From contig CACXFW010000314.1 of the NCBI GenBank assembly GCA_902767065.1, positions 1-5,976 of the forward strand: a stretch of DNA of 5,976 nt, read 5' to 3'. The notes under the pieces are model-generated. The model did no database searches and had not been told where the DNA came from. It saw only the letters and a program-made list of their open reading frames with translations. Position 1 is the first letter of the stretch; each line of letters begins with the position of its first letter. Positions 1 through 5,643 of the stretch are shown one piece after another. Origin of the DNA: an uncultured Lachnospiraceae bacterium. GTDB lineage: Bacteria > Bacillota > Clostridia > Lachnospirales > Lachnospiraceae. A program made the position numbers and the translations under genes.

Positions 1-1463
1 CAGAATTGGTCTACAGGCTGCACCTTCCTGACCTGGTATCCCCCTGTCACGAACCGTGCCAGGTCCCGCGCAAGTGTCGCGCTGTCACAGCTTACATAGA
101 CGATACGGTCCGGCCCGGCCCGCAGGATGGTATCAATTACGACACGGTCAAGGCCTTTGCGGGGCGGATCGACAACGATCACATCCGCGGGGGGAAGCGT
201 TGGGGCGAGCTCTTCCGCCTTCCCGACAAGGAACTCGCAGTTTCCGATCCGGTTGAGGCTGGCATTCTGTCTGGCATTCTCCACTGCTTCCGGAATAACC
301 TCCACGCCAATCACGTGCCGGGCCTTCCGGGCCAGGAACAGGGAGATGGTCCCCGTTCCGCAGTACAGATCCCACACAGTCTGTGTACCGGTCAGCGCCG
401 CATAGTCCAGAGCTGTCTGATACAGCACCACTGTCTGCAGGGGATTGACCTGGTAAAATGACTTCGAGGAGATCCTGCAGCGCAGATCCTTGATGCGGTC
501 TTCAATGAAATCCGCGCCGTACAGTACACGGCTTTCCCGCCCCAGGATCACATTGGTCTTCTCCCTGTTAACGTTCAGCACGATGCTTCGAATGCAGAAT
601 CCCTGTCTTCCCTCTTCGAAGAGCTCCAGCTTCTTTCCTTCAAATGCTTTCAGCAGCAGCTCCACCAGTCTCTTCTCTTCCTTCAGCTTCGGTACGGCTG
701 CCACGATCACGATCATCAGCTCACCCGTGGAAAACCCGGCACGGGTCATGACGTGACGGATTACGCCGCTGCCGGTCTCCTCATCATAAGCCGGCACTTT
801 GTATTGATTCATCCAGGCAATCACGGTTTCCAGAATGATCCTGTTTTCGTCGATCCCGATCTCGCATTGATGATGATCGATAATTGTGTGTGTCCGGCCC
901 GCGTAGAATCCCGCGATGATCCTTCCGTCTTTTCCTGTTCCGATGGGAAACTGCGCTTTGTTCCGGTAGTGCCAGGGATCCTGCATCCCCAGAATCGGCT
1001 GCAGGATTCCTTCCGTCAGTTCAAAGCCATCAGAATCCGGCGTCTCTATGCCAGGCTCCACATCCGGCTGCGCACCGTATCCCGCCTCTTCCTCACTTCC
1101 ATGGTGAAAATGAAACCCTCCGATCCGGATCAGATTTTCACGGACTCTGCGCTCTTTCAGGCGAAGCTGCGCGGGATAGCTAAGCTCCTGAATCTGGCAG
1201 CCGCCGCAGCGGCGTGCCGAGGGACACACAGGAGGGACCCGGTCCGGTCCCGGGGAGAGAATCTCCTCCAGTCTGGCATAGGCGCAGGTCTTCTTAACCT
1301 TCACCACCTTCGCGGATACCCGGTCGCCGGGCACGGCATCCTTCACAAAGACGGCCATGCCCAAGGCATGGCCGATCCCGAATCCTTCCGAGGAGATATC
1401 TTCTATTGTCAGCTCTGTCAGATCGTTTTTCTTCAATGATTTCCTGTCCTTTTGGTCTTTCAT
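1..1463 (-). CDS. rlmD: 23S rRNA (uracil-C5)-methyltransferase RlmD/RlmCD family (RumA/TrmA family), C-terminus cut by window edge
   Basis: I translated this frame by hand; it is open for 487 residues from the ATG at 1463 and runs off the left edge, so only the last few residues are missing. The enzyme transfers a methyl group from S-adenosylmethionine to C5 of a uridine in 23S rRNA (U1939 for RlmD; U747 and U1939 for the RlmCD enzymes of Gram-positives). Visible features in order are an N-terminal TRAM-like RNA-binding domain (about residues 11-70), four Fe-S cluster cysteines (C80, C86, C89 in a Cx5Cx2C pattern, and C200), the SAM motif DLYCGTG (365-371), the motif DPPRKG (432-437) and the catalytic cysteine C459 in YVSCDSATLARD. 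An extra acidic stretch lies at about 117-150. A purine-rich GGAAGAGAG touches the start codon, a tight ribosome-binding spacing. It follows yhaM by 81 bases. Family assignment is firm; which uridine it modifies cannot be read from sequence. Confidence 0.95.
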   Translation of the reverse strand, partial: MKDQKDRKSLKKNDLTELTIEDISSEGFGIGHALGMAVFVKDAVPGDRVSAKVVKVKKTCAYARLEEILSPGPDRVPPVCPSARRCGGCQIQELSYPAQLRLKERRVRENLIRIGGFHFHHGSEEEAGYGAQPDVEPGIETPDSDGFELTEGILQPILGMQDPWHYRNKAQFPIGTGKDGRIIAGFYAGRTHTIIDHHQCEIGIDENRIILETVIAWMNQYKVPAYDEETGSGVIRHVMTRAGFSTGELMIVIVAAVPKLKEEKRLVELLLKAFEGKKLELFEEGRQGFCIRSIVLNVNREKTNVILGRESRVLYGADFIEDRIKDLRCRISSKSFYQVNPLQTVVLYQTALDYAALTGTQTVWDLYCGTGTISLFLARKARHVIGVEVIPEAVENARQNASLNRIGNCEFLVGKAEELAPTLPPADVIVVDPPRKGLDRVVIDTILRAGPDRIVYVSCDSATLARDLARFVTGGYQVRKVQPVDQF

Positions 1464-1544
1464 CTCTCTTCCACTGTCACTGGCGTAAGACCGCCATTCC
1501 CGGTAGAGGACCGCGTCCTTAGCGGCTTTTGTTCCACCGTCCGG

Positions 1545-2495
1545 TCACCATTCTCCCGTCTTCCTGATGTTTGAGTCGAGAAGTCGGTTGAACCCGAGCC
1601 ATTCATCCGAACTGCGGTTTTTCGCCGCAGCGAGGATCTCCTTCATGGTCTCAAGCTTTGCGTCCGCGTTATCCGCCAGATTCAGCGCCATCGCCTCAGC
1701 CAGCGCAGGTTTCTTCGGACTTCCGTATTCGAATTCACCATGGTGCGCGAGAATGCAATGCTGAAGCTCGCTCAGCAGACGGTGCGGAAACCCCTGGATC
1801 CTTCTGCAGGCCGACCCGATCAGCTCACTGCCCATCACAATATGGCCAAGCAGCTGGCCATCGTCCGTATAGTCATTTGCGGGAAAATTCGAAATCTCCT
1901 TCAGTTTGCCGACGTCATGGAAAGCTGCAGCCGTCACCAGAAGGTCATGGTTCAGGTAAGGATAGACGCTGCAATAGAATTCACACATCTTTACGACATT
2001 CAGCGTGTGCTCGCACAGTCCGCCGACGAAGCTGTGATGGATCGTCTTCGCAGCGGAATGCCTGCAGAAGGCCTCCTCAAATGCGGGATCGTCGAAATAC
2101 TTGTCAATCAGGATCCGGAGCCACTGGTTCTTCACAGTCCCGAGGATCCCCTTCAGCTCCTGATACATGGAACCGGTATCGTTCTCACTGACCGGCAGGT
2201 AGTCCTCCGGACGGTATTCTCCAGTCCGCGCGATGCGCACTCTCTTGATATTCAGCTGCAGATTGTTCTGGAATGTCGTCACCTCTCCGACTACATAGAT
2301 ATAGTCAAACGGAGCGAATTCCTCGATCCCGGTTGAGTTCGGTTCCCAGATCTTACAGTCAATCGTGCCGCTGCGATCCTGCAGCGTGACGTTCTCGTAC
2401 TCCTTTCCCGATTTTGATGTCGCCTGCTGCCGTACCTTGCACAGATAGACGTCACCGACATGATCTCCCTCACGCAGTGTTCCGATCAGTTTCAT
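1545..2495 (-). CDS. yhaM: 3'-5' exoribonuclease YhaM (OB-fold plus HD domain)
   Basis: This 316-residue protein matches the length (about 314) and architecture of Bacillus subtilis YhaM, a cytoplasmic metal-dependent 3'-5' exoribonuclease that trims short single-stranded tails and RNA fragments. Residues about 10-90 form an OB-fold nucleic-acid-binding domain (VTLQDRSGTIDCKIWEP is its recognisable strand pair). Residues about 150-290 form an HD hydrolase domain. Likely metal ligands are H163 (CEHTLN), the signature H193-D194 (FHDVGKLK), H218, the H251-H252 pair leading into the family-typical HHGEFEYGSPKKP, and D275/D278. The start is supported by AGGAAGGA at 2509-2502, six bases before the ATG. 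The gene lies 121 bases downstream of the GTPase-nuclease fusion and 81 bases upstream of rlmD, so it is probably the middle gene of a transcription unit. All key residues appear present. The family is also called CMP-binding factor or Cbf1. Confidence 0.95.
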   Translation of the reverse strand: MKLIGTLREGDHVGDVYLCKVRQQATSKSGKEYENVTLQDRSGTIDCKIWEPNSTGIEEFAPFDYIYVVGEVTTFQNNLQLNIKRVRIARTGEYRPEDYLPVSENDTGSMYQELKGILGTVKNQWLRILIDKYFDDPAFEEAFCRHSAAKTIHHSFVGGLCEHTLNVVKMCEFYCSVYPYLNHDLLVTAAAFHDVGKLKEISNFPANDYTDDGQLLGHIVMGSELIGSACRRIQGFPHRLLSELQHCILAHHGEFEYGSPKKPALAEAMALNLADNADAKLETMKEILAAAKNRSSDEWLGFNRLLDSNIRKTGEW

Positions 2496-2531
2496 TTTGC
2501 GTCCTTCCTAAGAACTTTGTTCGCAATTCAT

Positions 2532-2574
2532 ATCTCCAACAGCCGGAGCGTCCCGGCGCGCCTGCAATGGAGAT
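2532..2574 (-). other. Imperfect stem-loop in the gap between the GTPase-nuclease gene and yhaM
   Basis: A perfect 7-base outer stem (ATCTCCA at 2532-2538 with TGGAGAT at 2568-2574) encloses an asymmetric internal loop and a GC-rich inner stem (GCCGG at 2542-2546 with CCGGC at 2553-2557, extendable by one wobble pair). No U-tract follows on the minus strand, so it is not a standard intrinsic terminator. A second small hairpin (CCGCT-CAC-AGCGG, 2585-2597) sits nearer the GTPase stop codon. It could set mRNA 3' ends or protect a processed end between the two genes; this role is inferred. Confidence 0.4.
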
Positions 2575-2616
2575 CATCAGCATCCCGCTCACAGCGGAAT
2601 GGATCTGTGGTTATGA

Positions 2617-5316
2617 TTATCTTACCACTTTGTCGTCCTTTGTGGAAGATGAAGCCAGAAGATCCGCAAACGGCCTGTTCCTGCCACCGGCATCCATTTT
2701 CAGATAGTCTTCCCGGATCTCCTTCCCGGCCCGCTCGACCTCCTCCTCAAGCTCCCGGGCAGACATCCTCTTCGCGCCGCCTCCCCAGATAATCACCTGC
2801 TCGGCTCCGTCACTGGTCGCGACCGTGATATCGAATTCCGACGCCATGCGGTGCACGGCCTTCTCGATATAGCGGTCCGCGGTTTCCGCCTCCCGGGTAT
2901 AGACGATGCTGACATCGTGATAACGTTCTGTATGCTCCGCCGCTCCGCTCACCCGGTACGCGTCGAAGACGAGGATCACCGGCAGATTCCTGTAGCCCTG
3001 ATAATTGCTGAGAATCTCCGCAAGGCGCGTCCTGGCGCCGTTCATGTCCTGCCCTGCCAGCTCCCGCAGCTTTTTCCAGGTGAAGATGATATTATATCCG
3101 TCGACCAGCAGGATCGGCTCCTTCCGGGTAACCTTTCTGGGCTTATGGAGTCCGGACGGACCATGCCGCCCTCCTCCGAAGAAGGTCTCTTTCGACCCTC
3201 CCCGGTCGCGGCGGCGGATCTTACCGTAGGTCCGCTCGAAGATCTGCATCAGCTCCTGTGATGTCGCCTCGTTCCGGAGGTATTCCTCATACCCTCTCTC
3301 CCATCCGTCCGCAGGTTCCCCGCCATCCTCCGCGGCAGGAAAAGCCTGGGCATTTTCATCCTTCCACCGCATCCCTTCCCCTGTATCCTGGCTCATCAGG
3401 GGTAAATGCGCAGCCTGGTCAACTTCATCCCACGGTACTTCATATCCGGCACCGTGCGCGCAGAAGACCGACCAGGTTGGATTCTCCAGGTCGCGGGACG
3501 GGTCGTATCCGGCTTCCAGGATCACCTCCTGCGCGTTATGGCACGGTTCGTACCCGCGGATCTTCAGGTTCAGGGCCCCCCTTGAGCCAGTATAGGCGCG
3601 CACATCCGCCTGATAATTCCGCATGCAGGAAACCGGTGCGCTGCCTCTCAGGCGGGCATATTCTCCTTCAATCTGCGGGGCATCGGCATGCCCGCAGAAC
3701 CCTTCGATATCCATAAGGGCCCTGCCGATCAGCTGCGAGGGAATCTCCAGTTCGAAATCATACCACGGCTCCAGCAAGACGCTTTCACATTTCATCAGGC
3801 CCTGTCTGAGAGCCCTTCTTCCCGCCTGCCTGAAGTCGCCGCCCATCGTATGCTTCAGATGTGCCTTTCCGGAAACCAGCGTAACCTTCACGTCCGTCAG
3901 CTCGCTTCCCGTGAGGACTCCCACCTGCCTGTGAACGCACAGCATGTTCAGGATCAGCCGCTGCCAGTGCCGGGCAAGAAGGTCCGTCGGACAGCTGCTC
4001 TCGTACACGATCCCGGAGCCCTTCTCTCCCGGCTCCAGATACAGATGTACCTCCGCGTAATGGCGCAGCGGCTCAAAATGCCCCACTCCTTCCGCGCAGG
4101 AAGCAATCGTTTCCTTATAGACAACCCGCCCTTCTCCAAATGAAATCGGGACGCCGTAGCGCTCTTTCACGATCGCCTGCAGGATCTGCGTCTGGACCTC
4201 GCCCATCACGCGGACATGGATGGAGTCATCCTTCTCCCCCAGTCTGGGGTCGATCTCCGGGATCTCCTCCGACAGCTCCTTCAGCTTTCCGAACATCTGC
4301 AGGCGGTCTGTTTCTTTTGGCCAGATCAGCTCGTAGGCCAGGACGCTCTGCGTTGCCATTTCCTCCGTGGGCGGACAGCTTCCGAAGGTCTGTCCGCACC
4401 AGGACTGTGACAGGCCTGTCACAGCGACGATCTCGCCCGCGCCCGCCTCCTCCCGGGTGGAATACTTCTCTCCGGAATAGATCCGGATCTGGGTGATCTT
4501 TTCCGTTTCCGTGATCTGGCTTCGTACCTTCAGCCGGCCTCCGGTCACCTTCATCCAGGTAAGCCTCGCTCCCTTCGCGTCCCGGGAGATCTTATACACC
4601 CTGGCGCCGAACGATGCCGGATCCTCAGCCGCTTCCGACAGGCGCGGCAGAGCGTCGATCAGCTCCTGTACGCCCTCCATCTTCAGGGCGGATCCGAAGA
4701 AACAGGGAAACAGCTTTCTCCCGCCAGTCAGCGAAGCAATCTTTCCATCCGGAATCTGTCCGGTTTCCAGGAAGAGTTCCATCGCCTCCTCATCGCACAT
4801 CGCGATCTGGTCAAGCAGCGCTTCCTCGTCTCCCTTTCCCCAGGCGTCAAACCGGATGCATCTCTCGTCCAGATTCCGGCACAGGTCGCTGAGTACCTTG
4901 TCAGCGTCAGCGCCCGGCTGGTCCATTTTATTCACAAAGATCACTGTGGGCAGCCGATAGCGCTCCAGAAGGTTCCACAGCTCCACCGTATGTCCTGTCA
5001 CGCCATCGGCAGCGCTGACCAGAAGCAGCGCCATGTCCGCGACTGTCAGGGTCCGTTCGGTCTCCGCGGTAAAGTCGACGTGACCGGGCGTATCCAGCAG
5101 CGTCAGCGCAAGAGATCCGGCCTGCATCCGGGCCATCTTCGAGAAGATCGTAATGCCCCTCTGCCGCTCCAGCTCATGGGTATCCAGAAATGCATCTCCA
5201 TGATCCACTCTTCCTGCCTTGCGGATCGCGCCGCTCAGATAAAGAAGGCTCTCGGAAAGGGTTGTCTTGCCTGCGTCAACGGCGGCAAGAATCGCAAGGT
5301 TGATTTTCATGTTCAT
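2617..5316 (-). CDS. TetM/EF-G-like translation GTPase fused to a C-terminal Rae1/YacP-like NYN endoribonuclease domain
   Basis: This 899-residue protein is about 260 residues longer than TetM. The GTPase domain (about 1-230) has G1 AAVDAGKTT (11-19), G2 RGIT (53-56), G3 DTPGH (75-79, with catalytic His79), G4 NKMD (129-132) and G5 SAL (209-211). Domain II (about 236-305), III (335-400), IV (400-515) and V (515-590) follow the TetM/EF-G order. Next come a family-specific block (592-638) with C592-H593 and C619-x-H621, a charged low-complexity linker (640-732), and a NYN domain (733-873). That domain keeps the Rae1-like acidic residues D739 (LLVDGYN), D785 (LVFDAYRV), D814 (EAETADRYIEK) and D836 (ATSDGAEQ). 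TetM-like proteins bind the ribosome; Rae1 cuts mRNA in the ribosomal A site. A ribosome-directed nuclease is the inferred role. The TetM drug-displacing loop is replaced by a shorter HTMGGDF (489-495), so tetracycline resistance is doubtful. The start is uncertain: ATG at 5316 or 5310 (MKIN, more TetM-like), neither with a Shine-Dalgarno sequence. Confidence 0.93.
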   Translation of the reverse strand: MNMKINLAILAAVDAGKTTLSESLLYLSGAIRKAGRVDHGDAFLDTHELERQRGITIFSKMARMQAGSLALTLLDTPGHVDFTAETERTLTVADMALLLVSAADGVTGHTVELWNLLERYRLPTVIFVNKMDQPGADADKVLSDLCRNLDERCIRFDAWGKGDEEALLDQIAMCDEEAMELFLETGQIPDGKIASLTGGRKLFPCFFGSALKMEGVQELIDALPRLSEAAEDPASFGARVYKISRDAKGARLTWMKVTGGRLKVRSQITETEKITQIRIYSGEKYSTREEAGAGEIVAVTGLSQSWCGQTFGSCPPTEEMATQSVLAYELIWPKETDRLQMFGKLKELSEEIPEIDPRLGEKDDSIHVRVMGEVQTQILQAIVKERYGVPISFGEGRVVYKETIASCAEGVGHFEPLRHYAEVHLYLEPGEKGSGIVYESSCPTDLLARHWQRLILNMLCVHRQVGVLTGSELTDVKVTLVSGKAHLKHTMGGDFRQAGRRALRQGLMKCESVLLEPWYDFELEIPSQLIGRALMDIEGFCGHADAPQIEGEYARLRGSAPVSCMRNYQADVRAYTGSRGALNLKIRGYEPCHNAQEVILEAGYDPSRDLENPTWSVFCAHGAGYEVPWDEVDQAAHLPLMSQDTGEGMRWKDENAQAFPAAEDGGEPADGWERGYEEYLRNEATSQELMQIFERTYGKIRRRDRGGSKETFFGGGRHGPSGLHKPRKVTRKEPILLVDGYNIIFTWKKLRELAGQDMNGARTRLAEILSNYQGYRNLPVILVFDAYRVSGAAEHTERYHDVSIVYTREAETADRYIEKAVHRMASEFDITVATSDGAEQVIIWGGGAKRMSARELEEEVERAGKEIREDYLKMDAGGRNRPFADLLASSSTKDDKVVR

Positions 5317-5351
5317 TTCATTAATTGATCGTAACTATTCAGCACCCCCAT
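5313..5351 (-). CDS. Possible 12-codon leader open frame overlapping the GTPase start
   Basis: The frame reads MGVLNSYDQLMK followed by TGA, and the TGA overlaps the GTPase ATG as ATGA. An in-frame TGA lies two codons upstream of its ATG, so it is a separate short frame. Its ATG sits at the edge of the C-rich/G-rich stem of the 5331-5398 hairpin, so RNA folding would limit access to it. No clear Shine-Dalgarno sequence precedes it, which is the main argument against it. True tet(M) genes are known to have a leader-peptide attenuator; this one has a different sequence and similarity is only by position. Translational coupling to the GTPase is the inferred role. Confidence 0.28.
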   Translation of the reverse strand: MGVLNSYDQLMK

Positions 5352-5398
5352 TGCTCAGAACACTTCGTGTTCTTCGCTGTGGGGGGATGAATAGTGAC
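5331..5398 (-). promoter_or_regulatory. Long imperfect hairpin in the leader of the GTPase-nuclease gene
   Basis: The arms pair in blocks: GT/AC (5331-5332 with 5397-5398), ACTATTCA/TGAATAGT (5334-5341 with 5388-5395), CCCCCA/TGGGGG (5345-5350 with 5380-5385), GC/GC (5353-5354 with 5376-5377) and AGAACAC/GTGTTCT (5357-5363 with 5367-5373), closing on a three-base loop. That gives about 25 pairs with small internal loops. It lies 15 bases before the GTPase start, and a minus-strand promoter guess places the transcript start almost at its first base. No U-run follows on the minus strand, so it is better read as a leader structure controlling RNA stability or translation than as a terminator. 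On the plus strand a loose T-rich stretch (5399-5408) follows, so weak plus-strand termination cannot be excluded. Confidence 0.7.
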
Positions 5399-5404
5399 TA
5401 TTAT

Positions 5405-5434
5405 TTTATCGTAATGGTTCCAATATGGAAACAA
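5405..5434 (-). promoter_or_regulatory. Weak candidate promoter for the GTPase-nuclease gene
   Basis: On the minus strand TTGTTT (5434-5429) and GATAAA (5410-5405) are 18 bases apart, in an AT-rich stretch upstream of the gene. A transcript would start near 5398, at the foot of the leader hairpin, giving a leader of about 82 bases. Each box is a moderate match to the vegetative sigma consensus; an overlapping TAAAAT is an alternative -10. Position is the best argument for it. Confidence 0.3.
5418..5430. promoter_or_regulatory. Candidate operator: 13-base dyad between the divergent promoters
   Basis: TTCCA-ATA-TGGAA is a perfect 5+3+5 inverted repeat. It lies between the two boxes of the weak minus-strand promoter and 8 bases upstream of the -35 box of the strong plus-strand promoter, a place where one bound regulator could affect both. 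A dyad this short may arise by chance in AT-rich DNA. Confidence 0.25.
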
Positions 5435-5438
5435 TATT

Positions 5439-5468
5439 CTGACAAATCCGCAATCATTATGCTATAAT
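5439..5468 (+). promoter_or_regulatory. Vegetative (sigma-A type) promoter for the response regulator
   Basis: The -35 box CTGACA (5439-5444) matches TTGACA at five of six bases. The -10 box TATAAT (5463-5468) is a perfect match, spaced 18 bases away, and is preceded by TGC to make an extended -10 element. Transcription should begin near 5473-5476, leaving a leader of about 170 bases before the start codon at 5644. Confidence 0.8.
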
Positions 5469-5484
5469 TAGTATGCTCGTAATC

Positions 5485-5522
5485 TTTCACATCCGCTCCG
5501 GTTTCTTCTGCCGGTTGTGAAA
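5485..5522 (+). promoter_or_regulatory. Stem-loop at the 5' end of the response-regulator leader RNA
   Basis: TTTCACA (5485-5491) pairs perfectly with TGTGAAA (5516-5522). Inside, CCGG (5498-5501) can pair with CCGG (5511-5514) across a nine-base loop, with an asymmetric internal loop between the two stems. It begins about ten bases after the predicted transcript start. No U-run follows, so it is not a terminator. It matches no riboswitch class that I recognise. Confidence 0.45.
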
Positions 5523-5545
5523 TGGCTTTGCGCCCAGGTGCGTCG

Positions 5546-5600
5546 ATGCGAGGCCTGCGCTTTTGGCCGGGTTTAATGCGAAGCCTGTGCTTTTGACCGG
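5546..5600 (+). repeat. Two 25-base imperfect direct repeats in the response-regulator leader
   Basis: The copies at 5546-5570 and 5576-5600 match at 22 of 25 positions (differences at repeat positions 7, 13 and 21) and are separated by GTTTA, giving a period of 30. Each starts ATGCGA and ends in CTTTTG-x-CCGG. The second copy, with the bases after it, forms a perfect 6-pair stem (GAAGCC 5580-5585 with GGCTTC 5599-5604). The first forms a weaker GGCC/GGCC stem (5552-5555 with 5565-5568). No convincing third copy was seen. They could be tandem RNA structures, binding sites for a regulator, or an accidental duplication. Confidence 0.7.
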
Positions 5601-5627
5601 CTTCTGATGCCAGTCTGAAATCCAGAG

Positions 5628-5634
5628 AAGGAGG
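5628..5634 (+). promoter_or_regulatory. Ribosome binding site of the response regulator
   Basis: AAGGAGG is a near-complete Shine-Dalgarno sequence nine bases before the ATG at 5644, and it fixes that start. It contrasts with the divergent GTPase gene, which has none. Confidence 0.85.
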
Positions 5635-5643
5635 AACTCGAGA

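Noticed and set aside
753..1439. A 228-codon open frame on the plus strand.
   Set aside because: It is antisense to the rlmD frame, which carries a complete set of family motifs. The plus frame has no recognisable domain and no ribosome site.
1464..1544. Small inverted repeats between yhaM and rlmD (AGGAC-CGC-GTCCT near 1506-1518).
   Set aside because: The five-pair stem has no U-tract and is short enough to be chance; no regulatory role can be supported.
1658..2336. Two long plus-strand frames opposite yhaM (177 and 198 codons).
   Set aside because: They are antisense to the OB-fold/HD protein, with low-complexity Arg/Ser-rich translations and no domain.
2532..2597. Reading the hairpins after the GTPase-nuclease gene as an intrinsic terminator.
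   Set aside because: No U-tract follows either stem on the minus strand, and the inner loops are asymmetric.
2617..5316. Calling the GTPase an acquired tet resistance gene on a mobile element.
   Set aside because: There are no transposon or conjugation genes nearby, base composition looks like its neighbours, the TetM drug-contact loop is missing and extra domains are present.
5331..5398. Reading the long hairpin as an intrinsic terminator.
   Set aside because: No gene ends into it on either strand. The minus strand lacks a U-run after it, and the plus-strand T-rich stretch is broken by A residues.
5546..5600. A minimal CRISPR array.
   Set aside because: There are only two imperfect copies with a five-base spacer, placed in a leader, and no cas genes.
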